Assembly: GCA_020796225.1 (NCBI GenBank)
Contig: CM036756.1
Span: 44,149,398-44,213,397, forward strand
Reading direction: 5' to 3'
Origin: Arion vulgaris
Taxonomy: Eukaryota; Mollusca; Gastropoda; Stylommatophora; Arionidae
Length of the DNA stretch: 64,000 nt
In this document: piece after piece, positions 12,101 to 23,570 of the stretch
How positions within the stretch are numbered: the stretch's first letter is position 1
Layout of the letters: each line of letters starts with the position of its first letter
Program-made: the position numbers and the translations under genes
The notes under the pieces: model-generated
The model's database searches: none
Told to the model about the DNA's origin: nothing
Seen by the model: the letters and a program-made list of their open reading frames with translations, nothing else

Positions 12101-15100
12101 CCTTCTATAAAGGAGAAAATGAATAACTCTTACAAGTGATTAGAACAGCATCAAGATCATTCATTCTTCCTCCAAGACTTCTATAAAGGAGAAAATGAAT
12201 AACTGCTTACAAAGTGCATTAGAACAAGCATCACAAGATCACTTCATTCTTCCTCCAAGACTTCTATAAAGGAGAAAATGAATAACTGCTTACAAAGTGC
12301 ATTAGAACAAGCATCACAAGATCACTTCATTCTTCCTCCAAGACTTCTATAAAGGAGAAAATGAATAACTGCTTACAAAGTGCATTAGAACAAGCATCAC
12401 AAGATCACTTCATTCTTCCTCCAAGACTTCTATAAAGGAGAAAATGAATAACTGCTTACAAAGTGCATTAGAACAAGATCACAAATCACTTCATTCTTCC
12501 TCCAAGACTTCTATAACGGAGAAAATGAATAACTGCTTACAAAGTGCATTGAGAAAAGCAACACAAGATCACTCATTCTTCCTCCAAGACTTCTATAAAG
12601 GAGAAAATGAATAACTGCTTACAAAGTGCATTAGAACAAGCATCATAAGATCACTTCATTCTTCCTCCAAGACGTCTATAACGGAGAAAATGAATAACTG
12701 CTTACAAAGTGCATTAGAACAAGCATCACAAGATCACTTCATTCTTCCTCCAAGACTTCTATAAAGGAGGAAATGAATAACTGCTTACAAAGTGCATTAG
12801 AACAAGCATCACAAGATCACTTCATTCTTCCTCCAAGACTTCTATAAAGGAGGAAATAAATAACTGCTTACAAAGTGCATTAGAACACGCAACACAAGAT
12901 CACTTCATTCTTCCTCCAAGACTTCTATAAAGGAGGAAATGAATAACTGCTTACAAAGTGCATTAGAACAAGCATCACAAGATCACTTCATTCTTCCTCC
13001 AAGACTTCTATAAAGGAGGAAATGAATAAATGCTTACAAAGTGCATTAGAACAAGCAACACAAGATCACTTCATTCTTCCTCCAAGACTTCTATAAAGGA
13101 GGAAATGAATAACTGCTTACAAAGTGCATTAGAACAAGCATCACAAGATCACTTCATTCTTCCTCCAAGTCTTCTATAACGGAGGAAATGAATAACTGCT
13201 TACAAAGTGCATTAGAACAAGCATCACAAGATCACTTCATTCTTCCTCCAAGACTTCTATAAAGGAGGAAATGAATAACTGCTTACAAAGTGCATTAGAA
13301 CAAGCAACACAAGATCACTTCATTCTTCCTCCAAGACTTCTATAAAGGAGGAAATGAATAACTGCTTACAAAGTCCATTAGAACAAGCAAGACAAGATCA
13401 CTTCATTCTTCCTCCAAGACTTCTATAAAGGAGGAAATGAATAACTGCTACAAAGGCATTAGAACAAGCAACACAAGATCACTTCATTCTTCCTCCAAGA
13501 CTTCTATAAAGGAGGAAATGAATAACTGCTTACAAAGTGCATTAGAACAAGCAACACAAGATCACTTCATTCTTCCTCCAAGACTTCTATAAAGGAGGAA
13601 ATGAATAACTGCTTACAAAGTGCATTAGAACAAGAACAAAGATCACTTCATTCTTCCTCCAAGCCTTCTATAAAGGAGAAAATGAATAACTGCTTACAAA
13701 GTGCATTAGAACAAGCATCACAAGATCACTTCATTCTTCCTCCAAGACTTCTATAAAGGAGAAAATGAATAACTGCTTACAAAGTGCATTAGAACAAGCA
13801 TCACAAGATCACTTCATTCTTCCTCCAAGACTTCTATAAAGGAGAAAATGAATAACTGCTTACAAAGTGCATTAGAACAAGCATCACAAGATCACTTCAT
13901 TCTTCCTCCAAGACTTCTATAAAGGAGAAAATGAATAACTGCTTACAAAGTGCATTAGAACAAGCATCACAAGATCACTTCATTCTTCCTCCAAGACTTC
14001 TATAAAGGAGAAATGAATAACTGCTACAAAGTGCATTAGAACAAGCATCACAAGATCACTTCATTCTTCCTCCAAGACTTCTATAACGGAGAAAATGAAT
14101 AACTGCTTACAAAGTGCATTAGAACAAGCAACACAAGATCACTTCATTCTTCCTCCAAGACTTCTATAAAGGAGAAAATGAATAACTGCTTACAAAGTGC
14201 ATTAGAACAAGCATCACAAGATCACTTCATTCTTCCTCCAAGACGTCTATAACGGAGAAAATGAATAACTGCTTACAAAGTGCATTAGAACAAGCATCAC
14301 AAGATCACTTCATTCTTCCTCCAAGACTTCTATAAAGGAGAAAATGAATAACTGCTTACAAAGTGCATTAGAACAAGCATCATAAGATCACTTCATTCTT
14401 CCTCCAAGACTTCTATAAAGGAGAAAATGAATAACTGCTTACAAAGTGCATTAGAACAAGCATCACAAGATCACTTCATTCTTCCTCCAAGACTTCTATA
14501 AAGGAGAAAATGAATAACTGCTTACAAAGTGCATTAGAACAAGCATCACAAGATCACTTCATTCTTCCTCGAAGACTTCTATAACGGAGAAAATGAATAA
14601 CTGCTTACAAAGTGCATTAGAACAAGCATCACAAGATCACTTCATTCTTCCTCCAAGACTTCTATAAAGGAGGAAATGAATAACTGCTTACAAAGTGCAT
14701 TAGAACAAGCAACACAAGATCACTTCATTCTTCCTCCAAGACTTCTATAAAGGAGGAAATGAATAACTGCTTACAAAGTGCATTAGAACAAGCAACACAA
14801 GATCACTTCATTCTTCCTCCAAGACTTCTATAAAGGTGAAAATGAATAACTGCTTACAAAGTGCATTAGAACAAGCATCACAAGATCACTTCATTCTTCC
14901 TCCAAGACTTCTATAAAGGAGAAAATGAATAACTGCTTACAAAGTGCATTAGAACAAGCATCACAAGATCACTTCATTCTTCCTCCAAGACTTCTATAAA
15001 GGAGAAAATGAATAACTGCTTACAAAGTGCATTAGAACAAGCATCACAAGATCACTTCATTCTTCCTCCAAGACTTCTATAACGGAGAAAATGAATAACT

Positions 15101-17628
15101 GCTTACAAAGTGCATTAGAACAAGCATCACAAGATCACTTCATTCTTCCTCCAAGACTTCTATAAAGGAGAAAATGAATAACTGCTTACAAAGTGCATTA
15201 GAACAAGCATCACAAGATCACTTCATTCTTCCTCCAAGACTTCTATAAAGGAGTAAATGAATAACTGCTTACAAAGTGCATTAGAACAAGCATCACAAGA
15301 TCACTTCATTCTTCCTCCAAGACTTCTTAAGGAGAAATGAATAACTAAGCTTACAAAGTGCATTAGAACAAGATCATAAGATCACTTCATTCTTCCTCCA
15401 AGACTTCTATAAGGAGAAATGAATAACTCTTACAAAGTGCATTAGAACAAGCATCACAAGATCACTTCATTCTTCCTCCAAGACTTCTATAAAGGAGAAA
15501 ATGAATAACTGCTTACAAAGTGCATTAGAACAAGTACTAAGATCCTTCATTCTTCCTCCAAGACTTCTATAAAGGAAAATGAATAACTGCTACAAAGTGC
15601 ATTAGAACAAGCATCACAAGATCACTTATTCTTCCTCCAAGACTTCTATAAAGGAGAAATGAATAACTGCTTACAAAGTGCATTAGAACAACAACACAAG
15701 ATCACTTCATTCTTCCTCCAAGACTTCTATAAAGGAGGAAATGAATAACTGCTTACAAAGTCCATTAGAACAAGCATCACAAGATCACTTCATTCTTCCT
15801 CCAAGACTTCTAATGGAGGAAATGAATAACTGCTTACAAAGTGCATTAGAACAAGCATCACAAGATCACTTCATTCTTCCTCCAAGACTTCTATAAAGGA
15901 GGAAATGAATAACTGCTTACAAAGTGCATTAGAACAAGCAAGACAAGATCACTTCATTCTTCCTCCAAGACTTCTATAAAGGAGGAAATGAATAACTGCT
16001 TACAAAGTGCATTAGAACAAGCATCACAAGATCACTTCATTCTTCCTCCAAGACTTCTATAAAGGAGGAAATGAATAACTGCTTACAAAGTGCATTAGAA
16101 CACGCAACACAAGATCACTTCATTCTTCCTCCAAGACTTCTATAAAGGAGGAAATGAATAACTCTTACAAGTGCATTAGAACAAGCATCACAAGATCACT
16201 TCATTCTTCCTCCAAGACTTCTATAAAGGAGGAAATGAATAAATGCTTACAAAGTGCATTAGAACAAGCAACACAAGATCACTTCATTCTTCCTCCAAGA
16301 CTTCTATAAAGGAGGAAATGAATAACTGCTTACAAAGTGCATTAGAACAAGCATCACAAGATCACTTCATTCTTCCTCCAAGACTTCTATAACGGAGGAA
16401 ATGAATAACTGCTTACAAAGTGCATTAGAACAAGCATCACAAGATCACTTCATTCTTCCTCCAAGACTTCTATAAAGGAGGAAATGAATAACTGCTTACA
16501 AAGTGCATTAGAACAAGCAACACAAGATCACTTCATTCTTCCTCCAAGACTTCTATAAAGGAGGAAATGAATAACTGCTTACAAAGTGCATTAGAACAAG
16601 CATCACAAGATCACTTCATTCTTCCTCCAAGACTTCTATAACGGAGGAAATGAATAACTGCTTACAAAGTGCATTAGAACAAGCAACACAAGATCACTTC
16701 ATTCTTCCTCCAAGACTTCTATAAAGGAGGAAATGAATAACTGCTTACAAAGTGCATTAGAACAAGCATCACAAGATCACTTCATTCTTCCTCCAAGACT
16801 TCTATAAAGGAGAAAATGAATAACTGCTTACAAAGTGCATTAGAACAAGCAACACAAGATCACTTCATTCTTCCTCCAAGACTTCTATAAAGGAGGAAAT
16901 GAATAACTGCTTACAAAGTGCATTAGAACAAGCATCACAAGATCACTTCATTCTTCCTCCAAGACTTCTATAAAGGAGAAAATGAATAACTGCTTACAAA
17001 GTGCATTAGAACAAGCAACACAAGATCACTTCATTCTTCCTCCAAGACTTCTATAAAGGAGGAAATGAATAACTGCTTACAAAGTGCATTAGAACAAGCA
17101 ACACAAGATCACTTCATTCTTCTCCAAGACTCTATAAAGGAGGAAATGAATAACTGCTACAAAGTGCATTAGAACAAGCATCACAAGATCACTTCATTCT
17201 TCCTCCAAGACTTATATAAAGGAGAAAGAATAACTGCTACAAAGTGCTATTAGAACAAGCAACACAAGATCATCATTCTTCCTCCAAGACTTCTATAAAG
17301 GAGGAAATGAATAACTGCTTACAAAGTGCATTAGAACAAGCAACACAAGATCACTTCATTCTTCCTCCAAGACTCTATAAGAGGAAATGAATAACTGCTT
17401 CTAAAGTGCATTAGAACAAAGCATCACAAGATCACTTCATTCTTCCTCCAAGACTTCTATAAGGAGAAATGAATAACTGCTTACAAAGTGCATTAGAACA
17501 AGCATCACAAGATCACTTCATTCTTCCTCGAAGACTTCTATAACGGAGAAAACGAATAACTGCTTACAAAGTGCATTAGAACAAGCATCACAAGATCACT
17601 TCATTCTTCCTCCAAGACTTCTATAAAG
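6171..17628. repeat. 83-bp satellite-like array, about 138 copies
   Basis: Head-to-tail 83-bp units, each containing GAATAACTGCTTACAAAGTG, AACAAGCATCACAAGATCAC and CTATAAAGGAGGAAATGAAT, or the GGAGAAAATG variant. TTCATTCTTCCTCC and GGAGGAAATGAA within a unit are inverted repeats (6+6 bp with a 2-nt bulge around a loop of about 14 nt), so every unit can fold. The 83-bp period shifts frame, so no long ORF exists. Many single-base deletions are scattered in some sub-blocks (for example 12040-12160 and 15330-15660). The unit appears to start as the C-terminal coding end of the LINE at 5820-6170. Confidence 0.96.
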
Positions 17629-17870
17629 GAGGAAATGAAGACTTCTATAAAGGAGGAAATGAAGACTTCTATAAAGGAGGAAATGAAGACTTCTATAAAG
17701 GAGAAATAAGACTTCTATAAAGGAGGAAATGAAGACTTCTATAAAGGAGGAAATGAAGACTTATATAAAGGAGGAAATGAAGACTTCTATAAAGGAGGAA
17801 ATGAAGACTTCTATAAAGGAGGAAATGAAGACTTCTATAAAGGAGGAAATGAAGACTTCTATAAAGGAGG
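17629..17870. repeat. 24-bp sub-unit array, block 1
   Basis: About ten copies of a 24-bp unit (GAAGACTTCTATAAAGGAGG plus AAAT). It equals the tail of the 83-bp unit joined to its own start, so it is an internal tandem amplification of that tail. Because 24 is a multiple of three it reads as MKTSIKEE repeats; there is no other sign of coding. Confidence 0.93.
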
Positions 17871-18189
17871 AAATGAATAACTGCTTACAAAGTGCATTAG
17901 AACAAGCAACACAAGATCACTTCATTCTTCCTCCAAGACTTCTATAAAGGAGGAAATGAATAACTGCTTACAAAGTGCATTAGAACAAGCATCACAAGAT
18001 CACTTCATTCTTCCTCCAAGACTTTATAAAGAGAAATGAATAACTGCTACAAAGTGCATTAGAACAAGCATCACAAGATCACTTCATTCTTCCTCCAAGA
18101 CTTCTATAAAGGAGGAAATGAATAACTGCTTACAAAGTGCATTAGAACAAGCATCACAAGATCACTTCATTCTTCCTCCAAGACTTCTA
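17871..18189. repeat. 83-bp units between 24-bp blocks
   Basis: About four 83-bp units, one of them with several single-base deletions near 18025-18055, lie between the first and second 24-bp blocks. Confidence 0.92.
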
Positions 18190-18504
18190 TAAAGGAGAAA
18201 TGAAGACTTCTATAAAGGAGGAAATGAAGACTTCTATAAAGGAGGAAATGAAGACTTCTATAAAGGAGGAAATGAAGACTTCTTAAAGGAGAAATGAAGA
18301 CTTTATAAAGGAGGAAATGAAGACTTCTATAAAGAGGAAATGAAGACTTATATAAGAGGAGGAAATGAAGACTTCTATAAAGGAGAAATGAAGACTTCTA
18401 TAAAGGAGGAAATGAAGACTTCTATAAAGGAGAAATGAGCTTCTATAAAGGAGGAAATGAAGACTTCTATAAAGGAGGAAATGAAGACTTCTATAAAGGA
18501 GGAA
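18190..18504. repeat. 24-bp sub-unit array, block 2
   Basis: About thirteen copies of the 24-bp unit, with more indels than blocks 1 and 3 (for example around 18280-18360 and 18430). Confidence 0.9.
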
Positions 18505-18828
18505 ATGAATAACTGCTTACAAAGTGCATTAGAACAAGCAACACAAGATCACTTCATTCTTCCTCCAAGACTTCTATAAAGGAGGAAATGAATAACTGCT
18601 TACAAAGTGCATTAGAACAAGCATCACAAGATCACTTCATTCTTCCTCCAAGACTTCTATAAAGGAGGAAATGAATAACTGCTTACAAAGTGCATTAGAA
18701 CAAGCATCACAAGATCACTTCATTCTTCCTCAGACTTTATAAAGGAGGAAATGAATAACTGCTTACAAAGTGCATTAGAACAAGCATCACAAGATCACTT
18801 CATTCTTCCTCCAAGACTTCTATAAAGG
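18505..18828. repeat. 83-bp units between 24-bp blocks
   Basis: About four 83-bp units separate the second and third 24-bp blocks; the third of these has lost several bases near 18730. Confidence 0.92.
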
Positions 18829-19219
18829 AGGAAATGAAGACTTCTATAAAGGAGGAAATGAAGACTTCTATAAAGGAGGAAATGAAGACTTCTATAAAGG
18901 AGGAAATGAAGACTTCTATAAAGGAGGAAATGAAGACTTCTATAAAGGAGGAAATGAAGACTTCTATAAAGGAGGAAATGAAGACTTCTATAAAGGAGGA
19001 AATGAAGACTTCTATAAAGGAGGAAATGAAGACTTCTATAAAGGAGGAAATGAAGACTTCTATAAAGGAGGAAATGAAGACTTCTATAAAGGAGGAAATG
19101 AAGACTTATATAAAGGAGGAAATGAAGACTTCTATAAAGGAGGAAATGAAGACTTATATAAAGGAGGAAATGAAGACTTCTATAAAGGAGGAAATGAAGA
19201 CTTCTATAAAGGAGGAAAT
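18829..19219. repeat. 24-bp sub-unit array, block 3
   Basis: About sixteen very regular copies of the 24-bp unit, with two TTATAT variants. The block ends at GGAGGAAATGGTGGAAGAG and the 83-bp family does not return after it. It is the most homogeneous of the three blocks, which suggests the most recent expansion. Confidence 0.94.
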
Positions 19220-19261
19220 GGTGGAAGAGAAGAATAGAGAATAACTTCTGAATCCGTTACT

Positions 19262-20785
19262 TACTCCACATCAGTTACTGGCTTTGTTTCAGTTACTGGC
19301 TTTGTATCAGTTACTGGCTTTGTATCAGTTACTGGCTTTGTTTCAGTTACTGGCTTTGTTTCAGTTACTGGCTTTGTTTCAGTTACTGGCTTTGTTTCAG
19401 TTACTGGCTTTGTATCAGTTACTGGCTTTGTTTCAGTTACTGGCTTTGTATCAGTTACTGGCTTTGTATCAGTTACTGGCTTTGTATCAGTTACTGGCTT
19501 TGTATCAGTTACTGGCTTTGTTTCAGTTACTGGCTTTGTTTCAGTTACGGCTTTGTATCATTACTGGCTTTGTTTCAGTTACTGGCTTTGTCAGTTACTG
19601 GCTTTGTTTCAGTTACTGGCTTTAATCAGTTACTGGCTTTGTATCAGTTACTGGCTTTGTTTCAGTTACTGGCTTTGTATCAGTTACTGGCTTTGTTTCA
19701 GTTACTGGCTTTGTTTCAGTTACTGCTTTATTTCAGTTACTGGCTTTGTTTCAGTTACTGGCTTTGTATCAGTTACTGGTTTGTTTCAGTACTGGCTTTG
19801 TTTCAGTTCACTGGCTTTGTTTCAGTTACTGGCTTTGTTTCGTTACTGGCTTTGTTTCAGTTACTGGCTTTGTTTATCTCTTTGTTTCAGTTACTGGCTT
19901 TGTTTCAGTTACTGGCTTTGTATCAGTTACTGGCTTTGTATCAGTTACTGGCTTTGATCAGTTACTGAGCTGTTTCAGTTACTGGCTTTGTTTCAGTTAC
20001 TGGCTTTGTATCAGTTACTGGCTTTGTTTCTGTTACTGGCTTTGTTTCAGTTACTGGCTTTGTATCAGTTACTGGCTTGTATCATGTCTGCTTTGTATCA
20101 GTAGTTGACTATCAGTTACTGTTTGTTTCAGTTACTGGCTTTGTTTCAGTTACTGGCTTTGTTTCAGTTACTGGCTTTGTATCAGTTACTGGCTTTGTAT
20201 CAGTTACTGGCTTTGTTTCAGTTACTGGCGTTGTATCAGTTACTGGCTTTGTTTCAGTTACTGGCTTTGTTTCAGTTACTGGCTTTGTTTCAGTTACTGG
20301 CTTTGTTTCAGTTACTGGCTTTGTATCAGTTACTGGCTTTGTATCAGTTACTAGCTTGTTTCAGTTACTGGCTTTGTTTCAGTTACTGGCTTTGTTTCAG
20401 TTACTGGCTTTGTTTCAGTTACTGGCTTTGTTTCAGTTACTGGCTTTGTATCAGTTACTGGCTTTGTTTCAGTTCTGGTTTGTTTCAGTTACTGGCTTTG
20501 TTTCAGTTACTGGCTTGTTTCAGTTACTGCTTTGTATGTACGCTTTGTTTCAGTTACTGGCTTTGTTCAGTTACAAGCTTTGTTTCAGTTATCAACTTTG
20601 TTCAGTTATCAACTTTGTTTCAGTTATCAACTTTGTTTCAGTTGTCAACTTTGTTTCAGTTGTCAATTTGTTCAGATGTCAACTTTGTTTCAGTTAGTCA
20701 ACTTTGTTTCAGTTGTCAACTTTGTTTCAGTTGTCAACTTGTTTCAGTTTCAACTTTGTTTCAGTGTCAACTCTTGTTTCATTAG
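19262..20785. repeat. 18-bp minisatellite related to the 54-bp array
   Basis: More than 80 copies of an 18-bp unit (CAGTTACTGGCTTTGTTT, or the GTAT variant). The unit is contained in the 54-bp unit, and the array opens with a piece resembling it (TTACTTACTCCACATCAG at about 19258). Toward the right end the unit changes from TTACTGGC to TTATCAAC (about 20575-20635) and then TTGTCAAC (about 20640-20780). Small indels break the frame repeatedly. Open frames reflect the 18-bp period. Confidence 0.95.
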
Positions 20786-20959
20786 AATGTTGATATACGT
20801 TACTTCATGATACTTAATTTGAGTTGTCAGTCAGAAATCATAAATCAAAGTTACCGTTTTCTAGGAACTGTAATGTGGAGTTGTATTTGCATTTTCTATA
20901 CATTATAATTAAGCTGATGTTACAAATAAGAAAGAGCAAGAGGTATTTTGGATATATAA

Positions 20960-21900
20960 AAAGAACGATATATCAGCCTCACTCCTTGCCAATTCAAGGT
21001 CGTTTTCAAGCTTCTGAACCTCTGCTGTCCAGTATGGCTTGTAATCCTTCCGTGCGCCTCTAGGAATGGTTTCCGTGCCGCTTTCAGGATTGCTTGTGAG
21101 AGTTCCCTTGCCACGGATCGCATGTGTTTTTTTCCCTGCATGTTGATGCGTTCAACATTGGCATCTGTCAGTGCCCCATACTGTTTCCAATTGGCTTTTT
21201 TGTAGTTCCACCGTGGCAACCAGATTTTGGGCTCAGGTACACATTTTAGGTCTACTGAGCTTGACGGGCCTATGGTCACGATCTCCGAGTTGCTTTGTGA
21301 CTGTACGTACTGTTTTGTGGAGAGTACTTGTTGCGAAGGCCAAGCCTGGGGTGCTAGTCGATGCCACTTCTCAGTAGAAGGTTGGCAGGTCGTCTGGGGC
21401 ATTGATGAGGAACAGGTTGTCTCTCATCTCACATTCTTCCACTTCTACGCCTCTGCTGTTCGTTTCGAGGTAGCCCCATCTTTCTCAGTGCTTTGAAATC
21501 GCGACCACCATGCATGCTGTATCATTGATACTCATTGCATCGAGTGACAGTGAAATGTCACTTGGGCACTATAAGTTATACAGAAGAATATGCATTTCTT
21601 CCCATGTAAATTGGACGCCTATGATCTCGCTGCGCTGGCGCTTCCTGTGTTACATCCACTTGCTTTGCTGGAATGCTGTTCCGTACTAGGTGAGACTCCA
21701 CCCTTGTGCCATTCTCTATCTAGTCTGAAGGTTTGGTAATCCCTGATCCCGAATCTATGTTGTGCATTTAGATGGGTCTCTTGTATACACGCAACATCAA
21801 TTTTGTCTTCTGCAAGTCTTATTGCGGTCTTATTATAAAACAGGTCTAAGACAAGGTTAATTACTTTGCATTGGTATCCATATGACCCGTATATCATCGA
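20960..21900 (-). pseudogene. LINE endonuclease and linker fragment
   Basis: On the - strand the right part contains DKIDVACIQETHLN, the QETH motif of an APE-type endonuclease, followed by RIRDYQTFR-like sequence (GIRDYQTFRLDREW). The left part contains EPKIWLPRWNYKKANWKQYG and, after a frame change, RGARKDYKPYWTAEVQKLEN, typical of the stretch between endonuclease and RT. The middle of the endonuclease appears degraded. It probably belongs to the RNase H-bearing L-1 type, by position and style, but no overlap with the other copies proves that. Confidence 0.72.
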
Positions 21901-22637
21901 GAATGATAGATTACGTATTTTGAGCGTTTCCTAGCCAGAACTCCGACAACAATCTTAGGATCTCAAATAAAATATACTGCCAAACGACGTGATCCGAATT
22001 TGGACCCACGACGTTCGAAACGCATTGCAAACGTTTTAGCTCCGTAACCACATAGACCTACACAATCTATATTGTACTCTGGGTCAGGCATCTTCATAAA
22101 ACAAAAACATACTTGTCAAGTCTGTCAAATACGATGTTGGCAAGTGAACTTGATCGAAAGTGAACTTCCTCGAAAACATTGACAATTGTGAATATAATTT
22201 ATCTCTGTAAACTGGGAAATAACCAGAAAGTGTGAAATGTTTAATGGGATATTCAAGGCTTTTATGATGTTTATATTTTTCCTATTCTTCCTTCATGACA
22301 TTCTAAGAATTTCTCCATAGCACTTTGTTTCAAAAGATTCGATTTTTTCCCTCACATGTTTGTGCAGGGGTCCACGATGCAGATTAAAAGTTTACCACAA
22401 GAAAAATTAATGTGCGCAGCAGTTTTTATTTTCTTAGATTGTATGCGTTGTACCATATATTTATCATATTACTTAATCTCTGAATTACCTTGGATATTCT
22501 CTTTCTGACTTCTTGTAGTACTGCTTATTTGACACTTTTGAAAGCATAATTGTCATCAGTATGTCATAATTCTGGAATCATATTTCTACAAATGGAACCA
22601 AGAAAGATGTTAGCGGTTTTAGTCAAATTATATTCTC
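21901..22637. other. Unassigned AT-rich stretch with one tRNA-like relic
   Basis: No ORF of note. Around 21980-22070 a reversed B-box-like GTTCGAAACG and surrounding sequence resemble a decayed tRNA-type SINE head on the - strand. I see nothing else. Confidence 0.4.
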
Positions 22638-22880
22638 ACGTGTTGCCTGGGCCTGATGGAGAGCAAAGAATAGTAGCAATGCGACCTGCAAAGCATGTCG
22701 TAAGAGACCACTAAGGTATGGGCATAGAAGCTACCTAGTAAATAAAAGAGTCGCATAAATCGGATGCTGCTAACTATAGGCAAAACAGGCACAATGTACA
22801 ATCACTCTTAGGTAAGATCACATACAAATCACAAAGAGTGACTTGACAAGTGGTCGATATGGAGCATCGAAAGAAGTCAA
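22638..22880 (+). mobile_element. SINE-A copy, diverged
   Basis: Sense copy of the SINE that recurs at 52307-52566. Shared marks in order: GCAAAGAATAGTA, GCATGTCGTAAGAG, AGTAAATAAAA, AAATCGGATG, GGCACAATGTACAATC, GATCACATACAAATCAC and AAGTGGTCGATATGGAGC. The 3' (GAA)n tail is reduced to GAAAGAAG. It is more diverged than the copies at 52.3 kb and 32.8 kb. No target duplication is evident. Confidence 0.82.
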
Positions 22881-23084
22881 TGATATTTTCTGCATAGATA
22901 ACAGATGAAATAAGTATGAAGAGAGGAAGCAACATAATTTTGTTCATTTTTGCAATTTTATTCCATTTCAATATTATAAAAGATTGGTCTAAACGTGAAA
23001 ACAGAAAGATATGCTATTATAAAAGATATAATTAAAATGTTTTAAATTCATGTTATACAACTTCATTGGGGAAAATAGCGATGT

Positions 23085-23310
23085 ATCGGGCATACCTTGC
23101 TAAAGACACAGTCGAGTGCTAGTAGACAAGCACTTGAATGGAACCCCATGGACAACTGAAAAAGAGGTCCTAAATAGATCTGGACACGGAGTCTTCTTTG
23201 GAAACTTAAGAATGCTGGGCTACCCTGGGAAGCCATAAGGAGAACAGCAGGAAAAAGAGATGTACTGTTGAGACCCTATACTCCACGAGGAACGGAGAAC
23301 GGAGTTAATT
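23085..23310 (+). pseudogene. L-6 LINE C-terminal fragment
   Basis: Across small frame breaks the + strand reads RQALEWNPMDN, then IWTRSLLWKLKNAGLPWEA and RRTAGKRDVLLRPYTPRGTE. This is the common non-LTR C-terminus (basic GRPKQTW-type segment, helix, then a short tail). The last part reappears at 38020-38100 (GKRE..LLRPHAPREVE), so the 3' end is a repeat family. Confidence 0.65.
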
Positions 23311-23319
23311 GTTTAATTT

Positions 23320-23570
23320 GTGTACTGAATTTTGCCCGGGCATCGGTTTTTCAGCATGCTTTTCTCGATTTTGAACTGCCAAGAGTTATTTTACGTGCCG
23401 AACTTGAACAAGGGACCTAAGTTTTATCGTCCGTCTCCGGTAATACTAGGAACTCGATCTCAACTACCCTGAGTTCGGGGATCTCTGGAAAAATATCCCG
23501 ATGTCTCCTCGAGGGAGGGAAACAATTACTTTTGGAACAAGAGGCGAGCACCTAACCTCTACGCCACATC
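23320..23570 (-). mobile_element. SINE-C fragment, head end
   Basis: It matches 43320-43530: AATTTTGCC-GGGCA, CTTTTCTCGATTTTGAACTG, TATCGTCCGTCTCC, AGGAACTCGATCTCA and GGGATCTCTGGAAAAATAT, ending in CTAACCTCTACGCCA. Read on the - strand the last part is a tRNA-like head (A-box-like TAGAGGTTAGG). Here the head is single copy, unlike the expanded head at 43530. Confidence 0.75.

Noticed and set aside
6171..17628. AAGGAGG followed by ATG in each 83-bp unit, like a Shine-Dalgarno site, and CTATAAAGG like a TATA box
   Set aside because: The genome is eukaryotic, the following frame is stopped at once (ATGAATAACTGC leads to no gene), and the motif is repeated passively.
6171..19219. CRISPR-like regular repeats
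   Set aside because: Units are head-to-tail with no unique spacers, and the genome is animal-type.
18834..19244. MKTSIKEE repeat protein
   Set aside because: It is the 24-bp sub-array read in frame; the array is a non-coding derivative of the 83-bp unit.
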